A stretch of 64,000 nucleotides of DNA from Candidatus Gastranaerophilales bacterium (lineage in GTDB: Bacteria > Cyanobacteriota > Vampirovibrionia > Gastranaerophilales > Gastranaerophilaceae), in assembly GCA_944326605.1 (NCBI GenBank), contig CALVEM010000001.1, forward strand, positions 1-64,000, read 5' to 3'. Below the pieces are notes generated by a model. It searched no databases. It was not told the DNA's origin and saw nothing but the letters and a program-made list of their open reading frames with translations. This document shows positions 42,495 through 50,922 of this stretch, piece after piece (position 1 is the first letter of the stretch; the number at the start of each line of letters is the position of its first letter). The translations under genes and the position numbers were made by a program.

Positions 42495-43352
42495 ATGTCG
42501 GGGGGGGGGCGCTTGACCGCTTTATGTAGTGCTTTCACTCTTGCTGAAGGTGCTACGCACGTAGTCCACTTTGACAATATCCGTCGAGCCGCGTTTACGT
42601 TGGCGGAAGTTTTAATAACATTAGGCATTATCGGCGTAGTCGCAGCCATGACTATTCCTGTTCTGTTTGCAAACTACCAAAAGATGGTATTAAAAAATCA
42701 GTTTAAAAAGGCTTATTCTACAGTTTATCAAGGAATAAGGCTTGTTGAAGTTAATATGGGTTATAAACCTGAGTGTTATAGCTGGGATACGTCGCCTTAT
42801 GCAAATGGCTTGGTTTATTGCACAACTTATGATGATGCCGGTAATTGCACAAGCTGGGGAAATAATGAGGGTAAGCCAATTCCGTCTGACTATAACGGCA
42901 GAATGGGTGAATGTACAGCATTTTGGAATCAGTTTGAAAAATCTGTAAAAATTTTAAAAATTTGTGAGAATAATGCTTATCCTGCTTGTATTCCTGAATA
43001 TAACGGTATTGATACTATTAAAAAAGCTCAAGATGACAGTTTATCAGATGAGGATTTAAATAAAGAAACATCAGGTGCATCATGGTGGCGTAAAGATGCA
43101 ATACTTAATGACAGAAAAGCCTATGTGCTGGCTGATGGAACGATAATGCTGTTTAAGGGTTCATGGCCTGGGAATGTAGGTTTTGCTATAGATGTTAATG
43201 GTAAGAAAAGACCTAATAAATGGGGGTATGATATTTTTGATTTCAGTATTGTTTCAACTGATACAAGTGCGTTAAAGCTTAAAGGCGGGTCGCAAATGAT
43301 TGAAGAAGGCGGAACTTCAGCAGCATCTATGGTAAAAAATATTGGACAGTAA
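42495..43352 (+). CDS. Prepilin-like protein with poly-G leader; out of frame with its best start
   Basis: The open frame starts at ATG 42495 and encodes an unusual leader (SGGGRLTALCSAFTLAEG...) before RRAAFTLAEVLITLGIIGVV, so the AFTLAE cleavage block occurs twice, 20 residues apart. The rest is a normal prepilin domain (ECYSWDTSPY, IDVNGKKRPNKWGYDIF). ATG 42495 has no good ribosome site. A better start, ATG 42472 with AGAGGAG, reads MKRLFMPECRGGGA then meets TGA at 42514, because the run of ten G leaves it one base short. With eleven or eight G the two frames join. Could also be a sequencing error in the G run. Confidence 0.8.
   Translation: MSGGGRLTALCSAFTLAEGATHVVHFDNIRRAAFTLAEVLITLGIIGVVAAMTIPVLFANYQKMVLKNQFKKAYSTVYQGIRLVEVNMGYKPECYSWDTSPYANGLVYCTTYDDAGNCTSWGNNEGKPIPSDYNGRMGECTAFWNQFEKSVKILKICENNAYPACIPEYNGIDTIKKAQDDSLSDEDLNKETSGASWWRKDAILNDRKAYVLADGTIMLFKGSWPGNVGFAIDVNGKKRPNKWGYDIFDFSIVSTDTSALKLKGGSQMIEEGGTSAASMVKNIGQ
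42500..42509 (+). other. Homopolymer of ten G in the prepilin leader (possible phase-variation tract)
   Basis: Ten consecutive G in an AT-rich genome, 28 bases after the best start codon and before the cleavage site. Adding one base restores the frame from 42472. Confidence 0.7.
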
Positions 43353-43383
43353 ATATTATAAAAAGACCGCGCTAAAAGTTTGT

Positions 43384-43630
43384 AGTTTGTAGGTTGGGCT
43401 TTCAGCCCAACAATTAATTAGACTTTAACTGCTAAAATTCTTTAATTTCAGTAAACATTGCGCGAATTTAAAAGTCCGTAGGTTTGACTTTTAGCCCAAC
43501 AAGATTTGAAAGGACATTAATGGGACTTTTATTTGATTTTGGAAGTATTTAGTTGGGGTAGAAACCCCAACCTACAAACTCCCGACGGCTATAATTTTGT
43601 GTTGTTGGGATAGAAATCCCAACCTACATA
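43384..43630. repeat. Four hairpin repeats of the TGTAGGTTGGG type
   Basis: GTTGGGCT/AGCCCAAC (43393-43411), a degenerate copy (43484-43502), GTTGGGGT/ACCCCAAC (43552-43571), GTTGGGAT/ATCCCAAC (43604-43623). Adjacent CCTAC or GTAGG sequences complete each unit. They alternate orientation and mark the left border of the accessory island. Confidence 0.75.
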
Positions 43631-43639
43631 GATAATGTT

Positions 43640-44190
43640 TAAAAGCTATTGTAAAAGAACACATTAAATGATTATTTGTAACAGTTAAAATAAGTATTTA
43701 GACATATAAGTTACTACTAATTTTCTTTGATTAAACATAAAAACTATAGATTTCATTAGCACCTATGATTTGTAGGTCTAATTTACTAATTCTAAAAATC
43801 CACATGCAATAAAAAATATAATTTTTTATACATCTATGCTGACAAATAAAAGAGTAATTTAATTGTTAGCTAAGTCAATTTTTTGATTATTGATTATTTT
43901 TTATTCTCCAAAGTCTTATCTTGTTTTGTTTATCTGAAATAATCGTATCAGTTCAAATTCAATAAAAAGCACATAGTAAAAAGTTTTTTCTATAAGTGAT
44001 AATGTAAATCCAAAGTAAATACGAAATTATAATTTTAGATTATTCTATGTTGTGACTTGTAAATAGACATACAAAATGAGATTAAGTTAGCAGTAAGATG
44101 TAAATTGTAATTTTAATAATTAAAAAATAATTAAGTTTTATACCTATAAACAAATATTAATTTATAATGGTCCTATTGCGTTACATGGAG
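43640..44190. other. AT-rich gene-free stretch at island border
   Basis: About 550 bases, markedly AT-rich, with no ORF of note, hairpin or repeat that I can recognise. The last bases carry ATGGAG (44185-44190), the ribosome site for ATG 44198. Confidence 0.6.
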
Positions 44191-44197
44191 TTTTTAT

Positions 44198-45484
44198 ATG
44201 AAACAACAAATTATAATACAAGGTAATGATTCCTCTTTGCAATTCAGAAAAATTTGTGAATTAATAAGAGAAGATATAAGAGATAATCCATACATAGAAG
44301 AAACTTTAAAGGTTTTAACCGTCGGTGGGTATAGAAGTGCTATTGGCTCATTTTGGAATGCAGTTGTTGATGATTTAAGAAATAAAATTTTGTTCAGGAG
44401 CATTTCAATGTTTAACAAGGAAATGAATCCTCGTAAAGGTGTACAAACATATGAAGATTTTCAAGATAATGTGAATGATGAAATGCTCATTGATGGTGCA
44501 TATAAAATAGGAGTAATTGGATGGGAGGCTCATAAAGTTTTAAAACAAGCAAAAGAAACTCGCCACATTTTTGACGGACATCCAAAAAGTTCTGACCCTG
44601 GGCCATTAAAAGCCTTGTCAATGATGCATGATTGTATCAAATATGTTTTAAGTCAAGAATATCCCCCGCAAATTGTTGATATTGATGAGTATATCAATGT
44701 TATGGGAACAAATGAATTCGATAGAAATGAGTTTAGTGTAACAGAAGCTATTTCTAATTTACCAGACACTTATAAAAATGAACTTATAAATAGATTTTTC
44801 ACATCTTATATAACTGAAAATTGTTCAACGATTCTACGCTCTAATATAGAATTTGTAGCTCCTATTTTATGGAAAGTATTACCTAAAAGAGTCATGGTTC
44901 AGGTTAGTAATAGGGTAGATCTTGTTATTGGAAAAGCAAACGCATCTGAAATTAATTATGCTTTTTCATTTATGAATATAGTAGATTCAAAGAAATATTT
45001 GACAACTAGATCGAAAAAATATTTGTTAGCACCCATTATAGAAAAACTTATATCCAATTTAGATAATTTCTCAGAAGAAGATAGGTGTGTTTATGAACTT
45101 AGTAAGTATGCTGGTTATATCCCACGAGAATTATTATACAATTATGTATTCGCATTAACTCAAACATACGTTGGTTACATTGGAGGAAGTTATAGATTCA
45201 ATAGAACCGACTTTTATGCAAATGGCGCGGCAGTTAAAATTCCAGTAATGTTTGAAAGTTTTGATGATGAATCAGCACATGCATTTATTGAATCAATCAA
45301 AAATAACAAAAGACTACAAGATAGAATATCTAATAAAGTAAAATTGGATAGGCTAAGAACTTTAGGTGAAATTGTTAATAGAAAAATATCAGAAAATTTT
45401 GATGAAGTAGAGTTTTTGGACTTACTTATTAATAAAGAAAAAGAAAAAGATTTTTTTGAAGCTTTGAAAAGAACTAAAACATAA
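44198..45484 (+). CDS. Hypothetical protein with HEPN-like region (428 aa)
   Basis: No named family recognised. Near the N-terminus, helices YRSAIGSFWNAVVDDLRNKI and AYKIGVIGWEAHKVLKQAKE lead into TRHIFDGHPKSSDPGPLKAL. R122 and H128 have the R-x(4-6)-H spacing of HEPN ribonucleases, followed by another helix (LSMMHDCIKYVLSQ). The rest (200-428) is helical without recognised motifs. It faces the Gabija-type operon, so a defence nuclease is plausible but inferred. Good ribosome site. Confidence 0.6.
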   Translation: MKQQIIIQGNDSSLQFRKICELIREDIRDNPYIEETLKVLTVGGYRSAIGSFWNAVVDDLRNKILFRSISMFNKEMNPRKGVQTYEDFQDNVNDEMLIDGAYKIGVIGWEAHKVLKQAKETRHIFDGHPKSSDPGPLKALSMMHDCIKYVLSQEYPPQIVDIDEYINVMGTNEFDRNEFSVTEAISNLPDTYKNELINRFFTSYITENCSTILRSNIEFVAPILWKVLPKRVMVQVSNRVDLVIGKANASEINYAFSFMNIVDSKKYLTTRSKKYLLAPIIEKLISNLDNFSEEDRCVYELSKYAGYIPRELLYNYVFALTQTYVGYIGGSYRFNRTDFYANGAAVKIPVMFESFDDESAHAFIESIKNNKRLQDRISNKVKLDRLRTLGEIVNRKISENFDEVEFLDLLINKEKEKDFFEALKRTKT

Positions 45485-45528
45485 AAAATAAAATTATAAC
45501 TTGTTAGATATTGATCTCGCATAAAGAA

Positions 45529-46629
45529 CTACTTTTTAAGATATTTTTTAAAAGTACTATTTTTTATTATATATAAATTTCCTCTTGTTCTGGTTAAAGC
45601 CACGTACAGTTGATTTATTGTTATTTGCGAAATGTTTTTACAAGAGAAATCATTATTACATAATTTTTCAAACTTATCTGTCAAAATTACACAAACATTG
45701 TCAAAAGTATCACCTTTTGAATATGACCAATTCATGGCTCGAAATTTATATTTAGTTGCATTTTTATATACAAGTTTCATAATATTATTGTCATTTAAAA
45801 CATTTTCCATATTCTTTTCATCTAATAAAATAACATTTCCTATATTTTCATTATCATGCGTAAATGATATATTCAACTTATTTTGCACAAATTTGCATAT
45901 ATTTTCAGGGCATCTTCTAGATGCTTGCAAAGTAGTTTCATCAATAATAAATCCCAAATTCAAGACTATATTTTTAAAATCTTCATATGAAACATTGGCT
46001 CCACTTTTTTTAAATGGTTTTCCTGAATTATTTGTTCCTGAAACGGAATGTTGATAATAATCTCCAACAAGAGTAATGTTGTCTATCTCTTTTGCTAATG
46101 CAGTAATTAAATCATAATCATATTCTCTAAAGTCTTGAAATTCATCTATTAAAATTTCGTTATAAAATTTATTTAAATTATTTGCAATTCTTTTGATTAA
46201 ACTCTTTCTTCCATTTTTTACATACATAATAAGTTCTGTTAAATTATCACAATAATAGAACCCACTTTTCGTAATATAATGCCCAATTTTATCTTTTTTT
46301 ATATATTTAGGATTAGGACTATTATTAACAATTTGTGGTTCGGGTTTTTGTAAGGTAATACCTTTAGTTTTTAAAGTTTCTTTTTGAAAGAACTTTAATA
46401 TGCTTGATTCATATGGCAAAATTAAATATCGATACACAAATGCATCAAATGTAATAATAGTTGTTAACTCTGGAATAGATCCAAATGCGTTAATAAGTTC
46501 TTTTTTTATATTTTTAATATTTTCATGAGTATATGCCAATATAAGATTTTTCTTATCTCTATCTATATTATGACATATATGATAAGTTTTCCCTGCTCCA
46601 GCAGCTGCTAATATTACTCGTTTAGCCAT
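45529..46629 (-). CDS. gajB: UvrD/Rep-like SF1 helicase, Gabija GajB type (366 aa)
   Basis: Superfamily 1A helicase core in compact form: motif I AAAGAGKT (8-15), Ia LILAYTHENIKN, II LIDEFQD (about 159-165), III TLVGDYYQHSVSG, IV LQASRRCPENI, V SKGDTFDNVCVI, VI INQLYVALTRTRG. Known GajB proteins of Gabija are UvrD-like; this one is short (366 aa against about 490 for the studied B. cereus protein), apparently lacking accessory subdomain sequence. Its start lies within the end of the OLD-family gene (16-base overlap). Last gene of the operon. Confidence 0.8.
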   Translation of the reverse strand: MAKRVILAAAGAGKTYHICHNIDRDKKNLILAYTHENIKNIKKELINAFGSIPELTTIITFDAFVYRYLILPYESSILKFFQKETLKTKGITLQKPEPQIVNNSPNPKYIKKDKIGHYITKSGFYYCDNLTELIMYVKNGRKSLIKRIANNLNKFYNEILIDEFQDFREYDYDLITALAKEIDNITLVGDYYQHSVSGTNNSGKPFKKSGANVSYEDFKNIVLNLGFIIDETTLQASRRCPENICKFVQNKLNISFTHDNENIGNVILLDEKNMENVLNDNNIMKLVYKNATKYKFRAMNWSYSKGDTFDNVCVILTDKFEKLCNNDFSCKNISQITINQLYVALTRTRGNLYIIKNSTFKKYLKK

Positions 46630-48188
46630 TTAATTGCATCCTGTATATATTGAGGAATTAAAAATTGAATCTCTGAATTTAACATTGAATAAGCTGTCTC
46701 AACTTTATTATTAAGCATTTTACCTAAAACTTTGCCATAATCTTTTTCATGGAATAAATAATTGGCAGTTTTATCAATTTCAATTAAATTATCCAACGTA
46801 TCTTGATTTAAAGCATAAAAACATTTTTCCCAAGTCCAATTATTAATATTATTATCCATAAATATATGTTGACTTTGATGTTCATCATTATAATTTATAG
46901 ATTCTTCTATTTTCTTGTTATTCTTGTCATTATCAGTTAAAACTGCAATTTTCTTATTTGTATCTTTGATAACACTCAAGTATCTAGAATAAGATATTCC
47001 ATTACAAGATATTATACTAATTTCATCATCTTCTATAGACTTTCCCGTAATTTGTTGATAGATTTTAGGAAACAATAAAAACTCTGTTGCTCCTTCAACT
47101 AAAATAGCTTTTTTAGACAATAACAGTTGTAAAAAATTATTATTGTCTGTTTTTATAAAAAAATTTGCATCTGATTCGGCAATATTATTTAATGATTTGG
47201 CTTTATTCATAGTTATCCAAATAACATTTTTTAAATTTAACCTGCTTGCAATAAGGTTATTATGCGTGGTAATGATGATTTGTGAATTTGACTGTTGCTT
47301 TTCTATTTCTGCCAACATTTTTTGCAATGTAGTATGACATAAATGAGTTTCTGGTTCTTCAATTAAAACTACATCTAAATTGTTTTTGGATTTATCAAGA
47401 GCAATTTGAGTTTTTATTAAACTGCTCATTCCACTACCCTTATTCTCTAATGCAATTGAATCTTCATATACCGCTAATACAGATTCTAAAATGACCTTTT
47501 TATCATTTATCCCAAATTTTCTGTGCTCATCAATATCATCAAGTTTTATTGTTTTAAACATTTTACTTAGTTCATTGCGGAATTTATTTTTTGATGCAAT
47601 CCTTTCTTCCTCGTTGTACCGACTATAGAATAAAGATCTATTAAAATAATTAAAAGAATTATATGTATCACTTTCAGAAGTGTCGATAGCTATAAAATTT
47701 AAAGGACGTTTTATTAAATAATATTGTTGCTTTGAATATGTTTTCCAGGATAAATTATAATATTCGTAAGGAATTTCACCACTATTAATAACATCAATTA
47801 AATTAGCACCAATGTCTTCATTAAATGAGCATTCAAATTTTATTCCAAAAATTGCTTTTGCATTTCTACTATTTTCTCCAAAAAAATATTCAGTATTTTT
47901 TTCTGTTGGATCCAGTTCTAAATCTAGCTCAATTTCAATTTTGGGTAATGTTTCTAGAGAAGGATTGCCATTAAAAATATCCATTTGAGTTTTATTAAAT
48001 AAATCTTTTAAAATGGATTTATCAGCATTTTTGTACATTTGGTTTAGTACAATTTTGATAGCCTCTAAAATAGTACTCTTACCAGCTTCATTTTCTCCCA
48101 CAAGAATATTCATATGTTCATTAAAATGAACTGTAATTTCATCAAATTTCTTAAAGCCTTTTATGTATAAAGATTTTATATATCTCAT
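46614..48188 (-). CDS. gajA: OLD-family ATP-dependent nuclease, Gabija GajA type (524 aa)
   Basis: N-terminal AAA/SMC-like ATPase: Walker A GENEAGKST (31-39), signature-region NKGSGMSSLIKTQIAL, Walker B VVLIEEPETHL (about 270-280), H-loop IIITTHNN. C-terminal TOPRIM nuclease: KAILVEGATEFLLFP (about 358-372, catalytic Glu) and IAVLTDNDKN (about 416, Asp pair). This is the domain order of OLD and GajA nucleases. With a UvrD-like partner overlapping downstream, a Gabija-type anti-phage module is the best reading: DNA nicking triggered by nucleotide depletion in studied systems. AAAGGAT precedes the ATG. Confidence 0.85.
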   Translation of the reverse strand: MRYIKSLYIKGFKKFDEITVHFNEHMNILVGENEAGKSTILEAIKIVLNQMYKNADKSILKDLFNKTQMDIFNGNPSLETLPKIEIELDLELDPTEKNTEYFFGENSRNAKAIFGIKFECSFNEDIGANLIDVINSGEIPYEYYNLSWKTYSKQQYYLIKRPLNFIAIDTSESDTYNSFNYFNRSLFYSRYNEEERIASKNKFRNELSKMFKTIKLDDIDEHRKFGINDKKVILESVLAVYEDSIALENKGSGMSSLIKTQIALDKSKNNLDVVLIEEPETHLCHTTLQKMLAEIEKQQSNSQIIITTHNNLIASRLNLKNVIWITMNKAKSLNNIAESDANFFIKTDNNNFLQLLLSKKAILVEGATEFLLFPKIYQQITGKSIEDDEISIISCNGISYSRYLSVIKDTNKKIAVLTDNDKNNKKIEESINYNDEHQSQHIFMDNNINNWTWEKCFYALNQDTLDNLIEIDKTANYLFHEKDYGKVLGKMLNNKVETAYSMLNSEIQFLIPQYIQDAIKWLNE

Positions 48189-48212
48189 TTTAAATCCTTT
48201 ATTTCAACCATA

Positions 48213-49505
48213 TTAATTTGATTGCTTTAAATCATCATATGATATTTGTCCACTAAGATATTTATAAAATTTACTCATCCCACCATCACCACGAGGGAAA
48301 ATACCTTTTGAAGAATCAAAATCTTCATCTAATATCTCAAATTTCTTAAATAAATTTTCAAATTCTTCAACGGAAGGTATCCCTTTATTTTCTTTTGAAA
48401 CTAGTTCTGGATATTTGTCTCGTAAAAATCGAATAAGTGCTCTAAAACAATTATTTTTAGGCAACAATGAATTCTCAACATCATCCCACGCATTTGGCCA
48501 TTTTTTCTTTATTGCTGAATAATAGTTCCATATTATATCAAGCATTTCTCCATCTTTTTCTTGTTCAAAGAAATCTCTAAAAATAAATTTTGCTTTCTCA
48601 CTATTTGAATATATCTCAATCTCGCCTTTTTTAAAAAGTCTTTGTCTGTTTAATATATCACGATCTTTTTCAGGATTTTTTGAAATCAAAGATATCAATG
48701 CCTCGACAAAAGTTGCTTGTGTCAATGGTTCAATATAATTTCGACCTTCTGTTTTACATCCTAACATCTTTATTCTTTCATAAAATGGTGATTGCATAGA
48801 TTGGTCAAGCAATTTAGCAATATTGTGACAAACTCTTTGAGGACTTCTAGATTTGGAATATTCTTCAAGATTATAAACCAAACTTTTATTCACTTTGGTC
48901 TGAGCGAGATTTACTATTCCAAATAACTTTGCCTGTTCATGAATATCATAACCAATAAATATTGAAACATTTAATTCAAAATTTTCTAGTCTTTCTAATA
49001 ATTCCTTATTATTTTCATCATCAAATAATGTTAATTGATTACCTTGTAAAGAATTAATGGCATATGCTAAGCCAGCTAAACGATGCTGACCATCTAAAAT
49101 TTTTGCAATTCCACCCTTTAAATAATTATCTTTATAGGAGTTATTAATTATTTGGTTATCAATTTTTAATTTAATATCATCATCAGAGAAATCTTTTAAT
49201 TTTAAATGTAAACCAGTTTCATCTTTTATAATTTCGGCACAGTCTTCCGTAACAGCAAGAAGTATTGAAGTTGGAAAAGCTGAATCTCTGTTTTTAACAT
49301 ATTCGGCAATTTTTTTTACCCTAGATTCATCTAATCTCCTTTGTATTCCTAAGTAACTAGCCCGACAGTCTCCTTCTTTTTCCATTCGCATTCTATCAAC
49401 AGAAGATATTTCCAATAAGTCTTTAGTCTTTATGCTTGCAATATAATAAGAACCAACCCGTTGCCTTATTTCAATAATATCAAGCAATAATTCAAAATTA
49501 CTCAT
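48213..49505 (-). CDS. DGQHR domain protein (DndB-like), 430 aa
   Basis: Contains IAKILDGQHRLAGLAYAINS (DGQHR about 133-137), the signature of the DGQHR family. Its best known member, DndB, represses or modulates DNA phosphorothioation; many others sit in defence loci with unknown role. Flanks fit the family: EGDCRASYLGIQRRLDESRV before and ELNVSIFIGYDIHEQAKLFG with NLAQTKVNKSL after. No dndCDE genes are present. Ends 24 bases before gajA; starts within the last eight bases of the membrane-protein gene. Possibly the sensor or regulator of the nuclease-helicase pair. Confidence 0.85.
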   Translation of the reverse strand: MSNFELLLDIIEIRQRVGSYYIASIKTKDLLEISSVDRMRMEKEGDCRASYLGIQRRLDESRVKKIAEYVKNRDSAFPTSILLAVTEDCAEIIKDETGLHLKLKDFSDDDIKLKIDNQIINNSYKDNYLKGGIAKILDGQHRLAGLAYAINSLQGNQLTLFDDENNKELLERLENFELNVSIFIGYDIHEQAKLFGIVNLAQTKVNKSLVYNLEEYSKSRSPQRVCHNIAKLLDQSMQSPFYERIKMLGCKTEGRNYIEPLTQATFVEALISLISKNPEKDRDILNRQRLFKKGEIEIYSNSEKAKFIFRDFFEQEKDGEMLDIIWNYYSAIKKKWPNAWDDVENSLLPKNNCFRALIRFLRDKYPELVSKENKGIPSVEEFENLFKKFEILDEDFDSSKGIFPRGDGGMSKFYKYLSGQISYDDLKQSN

Positions 49506-50022
49506 TATTATGTTCCTCCTGTTGTATGTTTTTTGAATATTTTTTCATAGATTCCTGCTCTTTTATATCTATATAAAATACATCTCCTAAATTTTTCTTT
49601 TCATCTCTATAAGTTCCATAAAACAATAAAAAAGATGAAAATATAAATAAACTTACAACTATAATAAAGGCAGAAGTATAGATTCCATTTTGAATTAATG
49701 GACATTCAAATATTATAGATATAACAAACAATACTAAAACTATTATGGAAATAATTAAATGAAAACCTTTATGTAGCATTTTATATTCTTGCTCTTTAAT
49801 AATCCCTATTAATCCCGGAATTATTAAAGAATATATAAATGACATCCCCAATGCAAATGTAATACCTGTAAAATAACTTTCATTTCTTATTAAGTTACAT
49901 AAAAAAACGATTAGTAATGGTAACAAAGAGAGAAAAATTGAAATAAGAGTTATAAATAGTGCTTTATAACAAATTTTACAACTTTTCAAATATTCAATCA
50001 ATTTTAAAAATTGCAACTTCAT
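49498..50022 (-). CDS. Four-span membrane protein, first gene of the defence operon (174 aa)
   Basis: Four hydrophobic segments (around ALFITLISIFLSLLPLLIVF, FTGITFALGMSFIYSLIIPG, FHLIISIIVLVLFVISIIFE, TSAFIIVVSLFIFSSFLLFY) and a polar C-terminal tail (about 45 residues) in the cytoplasm or periplasm. No family recognised. Its stop overlaps the DGQHR start by eight bases, so the two are translated together. TAGAAT stands six bases before ATG. It may anchor the system to the membrane or serve as effector; inference from position. Confidence 0.75.
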   Translation of the reverse strand: MKLQFLKLIEYLKSCKICYKALFITLISIFLSLLPLLIVFLCNLIRNESYFTGITFALGMSFIYSLIIPGLIGIIKEQEYKMLHKGFHLIISIIVLVLFVISIIFECPLIQNGIYTSAFIIVVSLFIFSSFLLFYGTYRDEKKNLGDVFYIDIKEQESMKKYSKNIQQEEHNNE

Positions 50023-50028
50023 TTGAAA

Positions 50029-50034
50029 ATTCTA
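50029..50034 (-). promoter_or_regulatory. -10 box of the defence operon (leaderless)
   Basis: Minus strand TAGAAT six bases before ATG 50022; -35 is weak. The divergent methyltransferase gene has TATAAT at the same distance, so both units share a 96-bp control region. Confidence 0.45.
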
Positions 50035-50106
50035 GCATAAAAGTTTTATATAAGGATTCTTTGTAAATTAATGTTTATAAATCAGTACACAATATCATCT
50101 TTAGAA

Positions 50107-50112
50107 TATAAT
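50107..50112 (+). promoter_or_regulatory. -10 box of the methyltransferase operon (leaderless)
   Basis: TATAAT six bases before ATG 50119; AGTACA 17 bp upstream is a weak -35. No ribosome site. Confidence 0.5.
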
Positions 50113-50118
50113 TAACTC

Positions 50119-50922
50119 ATGCAAAAGGTCTATGAAAAGGATGATATAACTTTATTTCAAGGTGATTGTATTGAAATTCTAAACAAAGCAGCTCCAGAAT
50201 CTATTGATATGATTTTTGCCGATCCCCCGTATATGTTATCTAACGGTGGAATTACTTGTCATGCAGGAAAGGTCGTTTCAGTTAATAAAGGAAAGTGGGA
50301 TGAGAGTAAAGGGATTAATGAGGATTTTGAATTCCACAACAAATGGATACAAGCCTGCAAAAGAGTTTTGAAATCTAACGGAACAATATGGATTTCAGGA
50401 ACTTATCATTCTATTTATGCTTGTGGTTTTGCCTTACAAAAAAATGGATTTAAAATTCTAAATGATATTTGTTGGTTTAAACCAAACGCTTCGCCGAATA
50501 TGTCTTGCAGGTATTTTACAGCAAGCCATGAAACACTTTTGTGGGCAAAAATCGATAATAAGGAAAAGCATACATTCAATTATGAACTTATGAAAAATGG
50601 CGATTGGGGTGAAGATTTTATTAAAAAGCCAGAAAAACAAATGCGTTCAGTCTGGGCAATAGGAACACCTAAAAATTATGAAAAAGAATTTGGTAAACAT
50701 CCAACACAAAAACCTTTAGAATTGTTAAGGCGTATAATCCTTGCATCAACGAATATTGGAGATTTGATTCTTGATCCTTTTACAGGAAGCTCAACAACTG
50801 GTATAATGGCTTTAGAATTAGATAGGAAATTTATTGGTATAGACTTGGAAAAAGAATATTTAGACCTTTCAATCAAAAGGTTCGAAAAAGTATTTTCAAA
50901 GAAAGAAAAAGTATGGCAGTAG
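50119..50922 (+). CDS. DNA adenine methyltransferase, beta class (DpnA/M.MboIC-like)
   Basis: Amino-methyltransferase with the catalytic motif IV ADPPY (34-38) before the SAM-binding motif I LDPFTGSSTTGIMAL (about 216-230), the beta-class order. Intermediate blocks GTIWISGTYHSIY, NDICWFKPNASPN, ASHETLLWAK and KHPTQKPLELLRRII are those of the DpnA/MboIC type, which methylate GATC. At 267 aa the length is usual. It overlaps the dam-type gene by ten bases. Target inferred from resemblance. Confidence 0.88.
   Translation: MQKVYEKDDITLFQGDCIEILNKAAPESIDMIFADPPYMLSNGGITCHAGKVVSVNKGKWDESKGINEDFEFHNKWIQACKRVLKSNGTIWISGTYHSIYACGFALQKNGFKILNDICWFKPNASPNMSCRYFTASHETLLWAKIDNKEKHTFNYELMKNGDWGEDFIKKPEKQMRSVWAIGTPKNYEKEFGKHPTQKPLELLRRIILASTNIGDLILDPFTGSSTTGIMALELDRKFIGIDLEKEYLDLSIKRFEKVFSKKEKVWQ

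Noticed and set aside
43384-43630. Hairpin series as a CRISPR or integron attC array
   Set aside because: Four variable hairpins in alternating orientation, no spacers, no integrase.
48213-49505. Dnd phosphorothioation system
   Set aside because: Only the DGQHR (DndB-like) gene is present; dndA, C, D and E are absent.
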